This document shows, piece by piece, positions 12,201-23,700 of a stretch of DNA of 64,000 nt. A program made the position numbers and the translations under genes. The notes beneath the pieces are model-generated. The model worked only from the letters and a program-made list of their open reading frames with translations. It was not told where the DNA came from and did no database searches. Origin of the DNA: Dinochytrium kinnereticum (Eukaryota; Chytridiomycota; Chytridiomycetes; Chytridiales; Chytridiaceae). Location: assembly GCA_027604005.1 (NCBI GenBank), contig JADGJT010000039.1:1-64000 (forward strand). The letters run 5' to 3'. The number at the start of each line of letters is the position of its first letter. The stretch's first letter is position 1.

Positions 12201-12772
12201 CCCTTTCTCCCAACTCGATTCGATTTGCCTTTACTTGAAGGAACAGAGTTCCAATCTGGCTCTGCATCGTCATCCCCAAGCTCGCGAGACCCAGACCCAC
12301 GGTGACCAGCACCAGATCTGGGTCGACGGCCCACATGAATCCCATGGCCTTTCGCCTGCATTGGAAACTGAAGAGACGGAAGTGCATTACCAGAAGTATC
12401 TTGCTGTTGGTGCAGAGACTGTCTCGCTATTGCCTGCGAGAATCTCCCAGACGCCGTCACAGAGGATCTGTTGCTTCCTCCATGGTTCGTCAGTGACATC
12501 CTGCCTCCCCCAGATCCACCCCCGACACCCAAGATTGGTGATGCCATGACTCCACGGCCCATTGAAGCTCCCTGAGATACTGAGTCGGGTGCTTTCCCCC
12601 ATCTATCTCCGAGCCAGGAATCACCGTCATAGGTGATGGCTCCAGTGGCTCCAAACTTTTGTCGGAATCGCTCCACGTTGGTTGACCGTCCTCTCCCCAC
12701 TGGAAGTTCCAGCGGCGCGAAGCTACCCATTTGAAGGTGAATCCCTTCCACAAGATGTCTTGATACCGACAT
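9227..12772 (-). CDS. Large, mostly disordered protein of unknown function
   Basis: Two long open frames join through one 120-nt intron (11166-11285): exon 1 ends ...EGL with phase 2 and exon 2 resumes at the codon for S in SNAKKAYEEH. The product is about 1,135 residues. The N-terminal third has a short ordered-looking segment ('RFRQKFGATGAITYDGDSW') followed by Gly/Ser-rich sequence. The middle is rich in His, Asp and Ser ('HGHEEHQDHLHHDDHDE'). Around the splice site lies a helical, probably conserved core ('VVRDALFLREADEELEG', 'LFKDMMLAVDSD', 'GMFNWRESDNP'). The rest is Pro/Ser/Arg-rich. An in-frame stop just upstream supports the start, though an earlier exon cannot be excluded. I do not recognise the family. 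Confidence 0.72.
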
Positions 12773-13670
12773 GGTTCACGGGAAGCTGCAGGTAGTAGTT
12801 CCTTTTTTGAGAGGTTGCAGACGCGTACCAGCGTCGCCGTCAGCATACGTGCTTTTGCGGGAGCCTCGAACGCAGACACAACAATGTATTGGACCCCTTC
12901 ACAGAGTCGCCACTCGCGCTTTTGCTGTCACTAACTCTGTGTGCAGTCTTATTCTGGTGTTAGGACGGTGCTGTTTCATGGGCAGGGCCACTTTTTCTCC
13001 TACCGCCTTTACCTGTGATCTGGATCCATTAGGACTGATTGTTGCCCCTTCAATCCCATTCCATCCGGTGGGCTGGAATGCAAAACTCTGTGGACGGAAG
13101 TCATCCAAGATTTGCAACGCATGGTTCCTTTGTTCAGATACTTGAATATCGAGCACATCTAACAAATATCTTTTCAGCATGTTGCGCATGCGAGGTACAT
13201 ATTTTACTGTGTGTATATATAATAGGTAATGATAATTCGGACGTGATCAAGCGGCCAAGAGAAAAAATAATAATAAAGAAGCGGCGGTAACTCAGCTTAT
13301 GATAACTGCGGTGCATCATATGGGTGTGTCTGGTGGATATCGCTTTGCATCCGGTTGCTGACATTATTACAGGAAAGCATGGGCAGCGCGCATGATGAAG
13401 ACGGCGCCTGCCTGTGGAAGCTAAAAGAAAAAGGGCTCTTGCCTGAGCAAGAGAAAATAAAACTTTGGTGGGCAGGAGGGAATTCTTGACCAACCCCTGA
13501 CACACAAGACAAACACTTGGAAAAAAAGACAACTCTGGCAACTGGATGGCGTTCAACGTCTTTTATAAAACCCCCGTCCTTCCGTCTTTCCTTCTTTCGC
13601 TGTTTGCATTTATTTAGAAGAGGAACGGATCGAGCGAGTAGACATCACCAGCAGAGACTTCGCACGCAGT
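12773..13670. other. Divergent intergenic region with TATA-like box
   Basis: About 900 bp between the disordered-protein gene (-) and the Ser/Thr/Pro-rich membrane protein gene (+). TATAAAA at 13564-13570 lies about 100 bp before the + strand start codon. No other gene is supported. Confidence 0.5.
13564..13570 (+). promoter_or_regulatory. TATA-like box
   Basis: TATAAAA about 100 bp upstream of the ATG at 13671, preceded by pyrimidine-rich DNA. Position suits a core promoter; inference from sequence only. Confidence 0.5.
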
Positions 13671-14854
13671 ATGTCTGAAGACTCATCCTCCGCCGCCTTT
13701 CCTACCGAGACGCCAGCCCCGACTGTCACGACAGATACGCCGGACACGTCCTTACCACCTTCCCCCACACCCGACCCCGTCATCACCACAACTCAGCAAC
13801 AACAGCAGCCAACTGACGATCCAAGTCCAAATCCGAATCCGAATCCGAATCCAAACCCGAACCCGAACCCGAACCCAAACCCAAACCCAGAACCTTTACC
13901 ACCCTCGCCTGACTCTCCTTCCGTCACTGAATCTGAATCTGATCCGACCGAGACTTCAAATGCAATCGGGGAAGGCGAGGTGTTGATTCCAGGAGCTGAG
14001 GTACTGAGGCCTTTTTACGTTCTTTTGGTTGCATCAAGCACTTCTTTATTCGCTTCATTCCTGTTTCCACATCGTTCTAACATTTTGAAGCCTCCTGCCT
14101 CGTTCATCAGTGGCCGACCAGTGGCTACAGGCAGGGCAACTTCAGGCAACAGCGCAGGCATTGTTCAAAACCCAACAATAAATGCCCCCATGGCATCCAA
14201 CCCGGCAGACAACTCTCAACGTAGCTCCAGCGGATTCCCAATTGGTCTTATCGGCGGTGTGGCAGGGGCTATTGCTACTGTGCTTGTGATCGTAGCCGCC
14301 GTCTTGTTCTTTGTCAGGCGTAGGCGGACGTCCAGGAAGGTTGTGCACGCGAGTGTTACTAAGCCTTCGGCCTCAGACGATGGTGATGCTGGCCTTCCCG
14401 TAAGGAAAAACACTGCCAACTTCAACTCCATGTTCAGAAATGTTGGTGCAGTCGTTAGAAAGCCGACGGATCTGATGAGGAAGCAAGCACACAACAGGGA
14501 CTCAAATATTTCTTTGGAATCTGATAGCTCTTTGGAAGAAGGTTATGTCGTTCGTCAAGACTACCAAATGAACAGAATTAAAACGGTATGTTTTTTTTCT
14601 TTCACCTTTGTGCCGTCCTAGCTAGCTCTTCCAATGTACTAATGCTTTGTACTGCTCAGGATCCCAAACGAACAGCAAGATACCATGGTGCGTTCGAGCA
14701 AGGGCAGGGTAGTTCAACAAGAGGTCGAGTTACCCAACCGGAGCGAGCCGCTGTCAAGCAGGAGGCTCATGTCGGACGGTCCGTCACAGGCAGGAGAAAC
14801 GATGGAGCCTACGACGTAAGCGAGTTTGACGGCCATCGTGAGCCTATTGTTTGA
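13671..14854 (+). CDS. Ser/Thr/Pro-rich single-pass membrane protein
   Basis: Three exons: 13671-14000, 14091-14585, 14660-14854. The first intron (90 nt) is a multiple of three with no stop, so it reads through as coding, but it has a CTAAC branch-point-like string just before its AG and is better treated as an intron. The extracellular part is Thr/Pro-rich and contains about eleven Asn-Pro dipeptides in tandem. One transmembrane helix follows ('IGLIGGVAGAIATVLVIVAA') with RRRR after it, then a basic and Ser-rich tail. No signal peptide precedes the mucin-like part, so it may insert as a type III protein. The layout parallels the WSC-like gene at 6757 but no Cys-rich domain is present. Function unknown; surface or wall location is inferred. 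Confidence 0.72.
13827..13889 (+). repeat. Short tandem repeat encoding (Asn-Pro)n
   Basis: A 6-nt unit (AATCCG / AACCCG / AACCCA variants) repeated about ten times inside the coding region, giving a run of Asn-Pro dipeptides. Unit variants suggest a history of slippage and point mutation. Confidence 0.85.
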
Positions 14855-14930
14855 AAAAAGAAGATGTGCTTTATTTTCCGGCAGCATGCCTTTAGAAGTT
14901 TATAGAATACAGTTAAAGACTTGAAACCTC

Positions 14931-15848
14931 TCAAATCTTTGCCTTTGGAGCCCAGTTTGGCCTCTGTTTCTGCATGAAAGCTGACATCCCATGCGAAGCC
15001 TCGTCTGATACCAGCATGGCCTCAAACACTTTCTTTACGTGAGCTACCCGAATTTCTTCTGGGATTCCAGCTCCTCCAACAACTCTAATCAACTCCTTGA
15101 TAACTCCTTGAGTATTCGGCCCGCCTTCTCTTAGCATTCCAACAAATTCGTCCACCACCTGGTCCAAATGCTTTCCAGAGGCTGTCTCGTCGACAAACCC
15201 AACGGCGTCAACCACTCCCAATTCCTTCAACTTCTCGCAGGGAACCTTCTCCCCTGTCATGAACCATCTCCTAGCAACTCTAGGACCGATCTCAGGAACG
15301 ATTCTTATCGAGATAATTGCCGGGATAAGGCCTCTGCGGACCTCTGCGAGTTGAAAGAAAGTTGACGGATCCGCGCAGCGAATGTCACAACTGAAGGCCA
15401 GGCCAACACCGCCACCGAGGGCTGGGCCATTGAGCCTTGCGATGGTGGGTTTTGGAAAATCAGAGAGACGTTGGAAAAGCTTGAGGGATGCGTCAAATGG
15501 AGTTGCGGCCGATGAGTTCGATGCGGTCGCGAGGTCCATACCAGAGCAGAAGTATTTTCCTAAATGATTAGGGGTTTAAGTTGGTAAACACGACTGTAGA
15601 CCCTGAGTTCGCTGAAGAGTCGCGAATAGGAGGAATATTCAAAGTTACAAACACGATGAATGCAAACCTGAGCCCGTTAAGACTACCACCCGAACGCGGA
15701 CATCCTTCTCTGCCAGATCTAAAGCCTCAAGGAATGCAGAGCACATCTCCTGCGACAGCGCGTTCGCCCTCTTAGGATTGTCCAAGGTGATTCTCATGAC
15801 GCCGTCATCGCTCACATCGGCCTTCAGCTGCTGCTTCTTTGCACTCAT
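14931..15848 (-). CDS. Crotonase-family hydratase, LiuC/methylglutaconyl-CoA hydratase type
   Basis: Two exons: 15848-15668 and 15559-14931; the junction gives 'VLTGSGKYFCSGMDL'. About 270 residues, usual for crotonases. Seen: the acyl-CoA oxyanion pocket 'LNGPALGGGVGLAFSCDIR' and 'LAEVRRGLIPAIIS', then 'IGPRVARRWFMTGE'. The second catalytic Glu is present (AEVRRG); the first is replaced by Gly in GGGVGL. From family knowledge this GGGVGL / GLIPA.IS / ARRWF.TGE combination is typical of LiuC-type 3-methylglutaconyl-CoA (or gamma-carboxygeranoyl-CoA) hydratases, not of classical enoyl-CoA hydratase. The product of the divergent neighbour would be its substrate. No clear mitochondrial presequence before the Met chosen; reading upstream in frame gives a longer option that would overlap the neighbour. 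Confidence 0.85.
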
Positions 15849-15923
15849 GCTGGTGCTGTTTAATGAATTTGTCCAAAACACAAGATCACGAGTGAAAGTT
15901 AAACCGAAACGGGCGCGGTGAAC
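15849..15923. promoter_or_regulatory. 75-bp bidirectional promoter
   Basis: Only 75 bp separate the start codons of the LiuC-like hydratase (-) and the carboxyltransferase (+). Both genes must share promoter elements here, which suggests co-expression. No TATA box seen. Confidence 0.6.
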
Positions 15924-18394
15924 ATGCAGAGTGCAAGCGCTTACCCGCGGTTCAAGTCGAGCATCATCGTCGAGAGCGATGAGTATAAGGCCAACCATGC
16001 GGAGATGGTCAAGCTGTGTGAGGGGTTGCGGGAGGCGTTGACAGAGGCTATGGGACAGGGGTCTGAGAAAGACATTGCGAGGCATCTCAAAAGGAAGCAG
16101 CTACTGGGTATGCTTTGCTTTCCTTTGTCCATCACAATCCACAAAGGGATCAACTCATCGACTTTCATCTTCGTTTTTATTTCATTTTTTCTTTCCTCAC
16201 TGGGACTGATACCTGTTTGTTTTCATGGCGTCCATCAAACTGAGCAGCTCGTGACCGCATAACCCTCCTTTTGGATCAAGACTCTCCATTCCTCGAGCTT
16301 CTACCTCTGGCTGGCTACGGCATGGATGATATGACATTGGGTGGTTCAGTTGTTGCGGGTATTGGATTCGTAAAGTAAGCAATGCCAAACGCTCTTGTCA
16401 TTAAGTAATATGGTAGCGGCGTTGAAGTATTGGTGTCGGCCAACGTTCCAACTATGGCAGGTGGAGCTTCAAACGAAATCTCTGTCCAGAAGGCTATACG
16501 TTTAAATACGATCGCTGTTGAGAATCGGTTGCCGAGCATTAACTTTACTCAGACGGTAAACTTCTCTGTCTGCTGTTCTGTTCCTCAAGCCCTTGGAATA
16601 ATTAAACCCATGGGAAAGCGCTTATTAACGTTTATCTCCTTCACATTCCATTTATAGGCAGGCGCGAACCTCGGCCAGCAATCCCGAGTTTTTCACGCCG
16701 GCGGCGCAATGTTCAGGAACCTTGCTCTCAAGTATGTTACATTCTCTCTCTTCTACCACTTCCCTTCTCCATTTTTCATCGACTCTATATTATTCATTCA
16801 GCTCTACTTACTAAGCCACTTTATTAAAAAATCAACTTAAGGTCGAAACAAAACATACCAACTTGTAATGTTGTCTTCGGTTCGTCGACAGCCGGGGGTG
16901 CCTACGCACCGGGAATGAGCGACTACGTCATTATGGTTAAGGGGCAAGCGCAGGTGTTCTTAGGCGGCCCGCCTCTTGTTAAAATGGCAACTGGAGAGGT
17001 GGTAGATGCAGAGAGTTTAGGTGGAGCCGAAATGCATAGCAGAATTTCTGGTAAGTTCAATATCTTTAAGATTCATATAATTCATTCACATATTATATAT
17101 TGATAAGGAATAATTTGTTTTCTGTCCCTCTTGTTTATAAGCTTTTAATTTTATTTATCTGCCTTTTCCTCCTACTTCGAAATTATAGGGGTCTCCGACC
17201 AGCTCGCTGCTGACGAGCTCGAAGCAATTCGCATGGCGCGCGAATGGGTCGTCAGCCTGAATTGGTCTCGCCGCACGCCGCTGCCCGCCTCTGTGACGTC
17301 TTACGCTTACGAAGAACCCATCTATGAACCCGAAACGCTGCTTGGGGTTGTTCAAGCAAACATCAGAATTCCATTCGATGCTAGGGAGGTGATTGCAAGG
17401 ATGGTGGACGGGTCGAGATTTTTGGAATTCAAGTCGCTGTATGGACAGAATCTTGTTACTGGATGGGCGGGATTGCGAGGTATCTTGTTATACATCTACT
17501 TACTCCAGGCTTTTTATATTGGCTTAATTGATTTTTTGAGTCAAACTTGTGGCAGCTCTTTACATTCATTGATAGTTACTCATCCATTAAATAGGATTCC
17601 CTATCGGTATCATTGCCAATAACTCAGTCTTATTCCCTGAAGAATCAAACAAGGCGACTCAATTCATACAACTCTGCAATATGCGGTAGGTTTTCTTTCT
17701 TGAGCCCAGACCACAAATAAAGGAGAAAAATAACGCTAAGTTTACCCATTCACTTCCTTGTAGGAACGTCCCTATTCTCTTCCTTTCCAATATCACAGGG
17801 TTTATGGTTGGACGATCCTATGAAGAAGGAGGTATCATTAAGGCTGGATCAAGGTTTATCAACGCCGTCTCTAATTCCAGAGTTCCTCACATCACGCTCG
17901 TTATGGGCGCCAGTTATGGGGCTGGTAATTACGCCATGTGTGGAAGGGCTTATGCACCAAGGTTGGTCTTCTATATCGAAGTTATATGGTTTTATCATGC
18001 GGCTAAGTCTAACTTTTTCCTATACAAGATTTCTTTTCTCATGGCCAAACTCCAAATGCTCAGTGATGGGTCCTGACCAGCTAACTGGTGTAATGGAGAT
18101 CGTGATGAGGGAGGCTGCCCAGAAGTGAGATCCTCCTATTCACATTTCTCCACATACTCATTTATTCACTTTAGGGCGAAGCGCAAACTTGATGAAGATA
18201 TGATCAAGCAACGTCTCGAGATGTTCCGTTCTGCCGTAGACGCGGAGCAGGAGGTGTATTACACGTCCGCTCGATGCCTTGATGATGCCGTCATCGACCC
18301 TAGGGATACTAGAGACGTCCTGGCCTTATGTTTGCAGGTCATTCATGGAGGCGAAGTGCTGGGAGGGAATCTGTATGGGGTTTCAAGGATGTGA
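15924..18394 (+). CDS. Acyl-CoA carboxylase carboxyltransferase subunit, methylcrotonyl-CoA carboxylase beta type
   Basis: At least ten exons; early ones are 15924-16107, 16248-16374 and from 16417, with an intron of only 42 nt (16375-16416). The product, about 530 residues, shows the full carboxyltransferase fold: '[17 protein letters not shown]', '[19 protein letters not shown]', '[19 protein letters not shown]', '[19 protein letters not shown]', '[14 protein letters not shown]', '[11 protein letters not shown]', then the C-terminal '[14 protein letters not shown]', '[12 protein letters not shown]', '[19 protein letters not shown]'. This subunit moves carboxylate from biotin to a branched acyl-CoA; the biotin-bearing partner is not in the window. 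Several central motifs look closer to bacterial acyl-CoA carboxylases than to animal MCCC2, so subtype (methylcrotonyl, geranyl or other) is open. A transferred origin is possible but the introns show long residence. Confidence 0.85.
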
Positions 18395-18456
18395 CAGGAT
18401 ATGAGCCCTTTTTTGATGCTTTCTTTCCTTCTCATTCCTCCCAACCCCCAAAGAAG

Positions 18457-18483
18457 AAAAAAAAAAAAAAAAAAAAAAAAAAA
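18457..18483. repeat. Homopolymer A tract (27 nt)
   Basis: Uninterrupted run of 27 A about 60 bp after the carboxyltransferase stop codon. Lies in the 3' flank; length may be unreliable in the assembly. Confidence 0.85.
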
Positions 18484-18658
18484 GGAATTGCAGACTATTC
18501 TATCATAAAACCAGCCAACCATTCACATTTAAGAGATCTAATAGTATTGAAATATATATTCAAAAATAAAGCCAGGCCAGATGATTGATAGCCCATGTCG
18601 GGGCTTCCTTAAATACATGAAAAACAAAGCGTGCAATGGGCGAGCAGAAAACCATGCT

Positions 18659-20458
18659 TCAGAAGTTTAGCAAATCGTCCGTTATCAAGCTTCCCTGCTT
18701 TGACTTCTCCAACAGCTCCTCCGTCGTAGGGACCTGCTTAGCCAGACTTCTGCCCATCTCCCCAGCAGCATCTGACGCCTTGCCACCCCTGCCAGCTTGT
18801 ACCGGAGTTGGACCCCTCGCCCCCATAGCATGTCCGGGCGTAGCCTTAGGAGTCCTAGAAACTGATGAAGGCCGCCGTACGCCTAACCCCGTCGGCGTGT
18901 GCGAATAGCTCGCTCGAAGCTGTGCGTCCCCCCCAAATCCTCTCGCAGCCGCCATGGCCAAGAGTGATGAAGATCCTGGTCGAGAGCTTTTGGAAAGAAG
19001 GTCTTGTGCCGCCTTTGACAGAGGAGTCCCCGCACGTATTAGTGGTGTTGAGGCGTTTCTTTTAGGGGTGAGGTCTGATCGCGACGCCCCTGCGATAGGA
19101 GTCCTTGATGTTCCTGGACGTAGAGGGGTCATAGGTTTAATAAAAGAAGTTTTCCCCGTCGCCCTTTTCCGAAGGGACTTAGAAGCTTCTTCGGCAAGCT
19201 TATCCAGAATCTGTTCCCTTTTCGGTGTAGGTGCGATGGAAAAGGCCGGGCCACCTCCAGAATGATCTCTCCCGCTATCAAGCAGCAACGGCGTGCCGTC
19301 TATCATACCCCAAGTCATAAGATCTGACGGGTCAATGTCGCGGTGAGGTTCAAGGGAAGGTGTGTTTGGGACCAGACTGAATCCGTTTACTTTTGACGAG
19401 GCAGGTGTTTCGGATCCGGCATCCGGAAAGAGTGCCGGGGTGGCTTTTGCCATTTCGCGCCACACTTCTTGCGTCTGAAGGCGCTCCGCAGCGTCTCTCG
19501 AGGCTTGAAGAACGTCTTTTGTTGTGTGGGTGGGGGCAAATCGTGTCGATGCGTGGCTGATGGATTTAGGAGGGCCTCGAAGCTCTTTTAAGTCTCCTAA
19601 CGTCTCGGGAGCACCGTCTATCGGATACATCAAATCATTCTTGGCCTTTAAGATATAAGTAACAGGAATACACTAAAAAAAACATTACTTTGAACTTCCA
19701 GGTGGCGACTGACTTGGTCTCTAGCGATCCTTTACCTTCCAAAAGCCCTATCGGCTTTTCTCCGCCATCTGTTTCACCCCCATTCCCTAGACGCAGCCTC
19801 CCACTTTCCTTCTCAAAGTACCAGTGATATCTCTCTTTCCGGTCCTCATTCTGCTTCTTCAGGATGACTGAAAAAGAAGCATTGTCCTCACTCGTGTATC
19901 TCGACTGAAAAGCATCCAATGATAGTGAGGAGTCCAGAGCCTTCTCTTTTGTATTGGTATTGCTGGCGGGTTCTGGGGCAGGTGGGTTGCGGATCTCCGT
20001 TGATTTTGGAGTCTGAGATACGGGGGTTGCTGATGCGTTGGCCTCGGAATAAGGCGTAAAGCCAGTGACAATGGGTGTTTCCACTCGAGATGGTGTGTTT
20101 GACCCTGGAGCTTCAGAAGAACTCGCTGTCAACTTATGGCAAACATGCCTCCTCAGAACAAACCTCTTTCTCTTCCTGGGGCACCGGTTGCCATCCTGTG
20201 AAGCTCGATTCCAAGAGCCTTTGCCTTTGCCAGATCTGCGGACTGCACGGCATCCAAGAAGTCATTTTGGAGTTTAAGACGCTTTAGACCCGGGAAAAAG
20301 TCCCGCTCGATGATATCGCTGACAGTGTCAATGTAGCTGTCTTCATCCAGTATCTCTGGAGACGGTGCTCGCTTCAAGTAAACCTTGTGGGGATCAGTGA
20401 CGCCCGTGAGAGCAACTGCGGTCTCCGACGACGACGCCTTCACCACAGACTGTTGCAT
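18659..20458 (-). CDS. ESS2: ESS2/DGCR14-like spliceosome-associated protein
   Basis: Three exons: 20458-20185, 20125-19689, 19639-18659, with introns of 59 and 49 nt. Diagnostic segments in family order: 'VLDE'-like 'EILDEDSYIDTVSDIIERD', 'FFPGLKRLKLQNDFLDAV', 'YTSEDNASFSVILKKQN', 'ERYHWYFEKE', 'KFKNDLMYPIDG', 'PLMTW'-like 'PSDLMTWGMIDGTP', 'FSIAPTPKREQILDKLAEE'. ESS2 (DGCR14) associates with the late spliceosome (C complex) in animals and fungi; nuclear. Length near 560 residues is usual for the family. The C-terminal third is Ser/Thr/Pro-rich and disordered. It lies upstream of nothing related; its minus-strand neighbour is the CCP-like gene 300 bp away. Confidence 0.92.
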
Positions 20459-20765
20459 CTTCTGGAATCCAAAATGGAAGCGCTTCTAGAAGCCTCTATC
20501 AGAATTTTTTGTTGAAAACCAAGAATTCATTTGGGTTGACTGTCACGACTCCAAAAGGACGCCCTCACGGCTGATAGTTGATTTATTTCGTTTCTCCATG
20601 CAGCAAGACCTGCAAGATACTCTGATCCCTCTTGCCTCCCCTTGAGTGCGCACATCAGTCAAGTAGTCCCTTATTCAGTAATGTTTGAATTTTGTCAAAA
20701 GTTGCAAATAATAACACCATACTACTGTAATGATCATAACACTATTGCGTGCGTTTATTATTTGG

Positions 20766-23700
20766 CTACTTTTCCTCCCCAGAAGACGAGGAATCCTTGG
20801 AATCCTGTCGCGATTCCTTCTTAGTGCTGGTTGACGCGCTGGCAACTGGAACCTTCCCGTCGAAAATATGAATGGCGCTCAAAATCGCGCAGCAGAAGTC
20901 GGCCCCTACCCTCTCTAAGTCCTGAATCTGAATCTGCTGGCCCTATAGATGAACGTTATTTCAGCGCATTTCGTGTAAAGGCAAATTAAAACCTTTTTCT
21001 CCCCAAAATCGGCTCCACAGTATGTGCTCTCGAGAGTATAACTCCCTACCACCCCCATTTCACGCCACAGTACAACTCTGGCCGTGGCTTCTTTGGATCT
21101 CTCCACAGAGTACTTGCAGGAAGATGTATCAAAAATCGGATTGACAGATGCCATGAGTGACGGGAATATCTAGTAAACGTTAAAACATTTTTCGAGAATT
21201 GGAGGTAAAGTTACCTTCTCCAAACCCTCGGCATGACCAGACACATTCTCACAACCAAAAATAAAAACGTTCTTTTTCCTGGAATGCCCGTGAAAGTCAC
21301 AGGCAATCTTCACTGAGTTAGAAGCAAATGCTTTCCCAAACCCACCAGAGGCCTCTGCCCGCCATCAACAAGAAACTTCCAAAGCTGCTTTGTCCAATAT
21401 ATAGTTGGCGATCTTCTTTTACACGGGTTTCGCCATTCTCGATTGAGGTCTGTTCCTGCAAGGCCACAACGATGGCTGATACAAGGAAAGGACTTTTAGT
21501 ATGATAACTTTTCTTTAATCTGGCCCTACCTTCCATTTATGACTCCGTCAGGATTTAGCATCGGGACAATCTTAAACACGCAACATTTTCGCAATGCTTG
21601 GGCTACATCATCATCTCCCATCAGGAACCGTATAAGACCTTATTTGTATGGATCAGTTGCTTCAAAAATGCGATCTGGTAGTACCTTGCATGATGTAGTT
21701 CGAATTGGACTCCCCTGGATGTACCTAACAAAAGTGATTAAAAAGGATCCAATACGATTGCTTACCCTTGAGCTAAGAAAGATGTACACTCTTCCAGACA
21801 CTGGATGACTAATTGCACTCTCTACAAAATACATATTTTAACGACACCTTCAATAAGATAAATCACCTTTATCGAATGCGGTCACAGTGAGTAGATCAAC
21901 TTCGTTCCCTCCCTCCGACAAGCAAAGAACTTGCCTCCGACACCTATCATCAAACTTCGGCGAATTGGAAGGCGAAATGATAGGAAGGTCCCCGAAATCC
22001 CGCGACTCACTATCTCGAAATTGTAGGGAGTTCAAGAACCGTGACAAGTCGCTCAGGGTGTATGGATAATGGTACGCAACATAGATTACATCCTGTGGAG
22101 TTGATACCGTTAGTGAGAATGATAAGGTTGAATAGGTTGAGCAAGTAGATCCCAGTCTTCCAGCTGAGTTCGTGGATGGCGGAGTTCCGTTTCGCTTAGG
22201 AGGTGTTCTAGGTTTACGGTAGTGGTTTCTATGGAATCGGTTATATAGCTGAAATTAATGTTCACTAACTTGTAAAAGCAAACGGAATCCCCTCCTCTCC
22301 GCCATACTTTCTCGTGCATGGAATAGATAACTGGCTGCATGCCTAAGAGAATTATCAATGCAAACAACCAAATAAATTCGCATACCCTCGGAAAACTGGC
22401 TATGTGCCTTGCTCATATTGATGATGTTGAACTTATAAGGCTGATTTATTGCCATATTCGCGACAGAGAAGTAAAACCACTGACATGGAAGAAAAATTTA
22501 AGTTAACATTTTCGAAAAAAACAAAGAAATACTTGATTATGCTTTCCAGGGGCAGAGCCAATGTCCGTCTGCAGTATTAAATCATACTCTGTTTCAGAAG
22601 CCTTTATAGCAAGTTGCAAATTCCCACTCTCAAACCTCGATTCAAATAAAAGCACACTGCAAAGAAAGTCTCAGAAAACACTCAGTTAAAAGGGTTCAGA
22701 GTAACATACGAGGAATCCGATTCGATAGCCTCGGTAGCAACACTCTCATCCATAACATCATAAACAACAATATCCGTAAACATCCCTGGCTTTAAAATCC
22801 TCGTCGTCTGCTCAAACACCGTTCTTCTTATGGCGTTCGTCGATCGACGCTGAAGTGGTTCCAGCTCTGGAGGATTTTCAGACACATTCGCCGGAGCACT
22901 CGTTGCTGCTAATGGAGAAGCAGATGGAGGCAAAGACGAATTCGACCCTGACGATTGGATCTGTAAAGCCGGCTCATTTGCCATCGATGCCGTAGACTGT
23001 TGCAGAGAAGTAGCTGCAATCGAAGAAGGTGGTAGAACCCCAGCAGCTGTTGGCGAAGGTTTTATAGGCTCCATGGCTCTCGCTACATTCAAATTGGCAC
23101 CAGCTAGCAAAATGTCGGTAGGTGAGACAGCTCGGTGCGATCTCCCAACAAAACGACTTGGCTCTGGTCCACCGCGTTCAGAGATCTCGAATTCCGGGCA
23201 AAGTGATCTTAAGTGCGAGGCCTCTACCTCCTCGTCTTGCGGTTCATCGCGAGTAAGGCATAAAGGGTAGTTTAAGGACGATGCTGAAGGGGGTGGAGTT
23301 GAGATTTGAGAGGGAGAAGATGGAATAAGGAAAGGGTGGAGTGGGGTGTTAATTTGGCCAATGCCGCTGTAAGGGCGTCGGTTGCGAAGACGAGATCTCA
23401 GAGGCGTTACTTGGGGTGGAGAATGGTCGTTAGAAGGAGTCGTGCGGACGGAAACATCTGTGTAAGACACCAGGTAAGATTCCAATGGGGAGATGCGATG
23501 TCTGATGAGGTCGAGATGTGGGAGGTCTGTTTCAGAAACGGCTGCGCGTAGGACGCTTATGAGTAGAGATGGGATCGAGTTTATTGCGGTCGTGTTTTGT
23601 AGGGTTAGAGAGCATTCAGATTCTAAAAAAAAATTATTATTTTTAGAGAAAAACAGTACGGGATAATACTTACGGAGTGCCATTAATTCTAAAGATGAGG

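Noticed and set aside
14001..14090. In-frame stretch read as coding with a hydrophobic segment
   Set aside because: It has GT..AG ends and a CTAAC branch-like string; treated as an intron. Coding status is not fully excluded.
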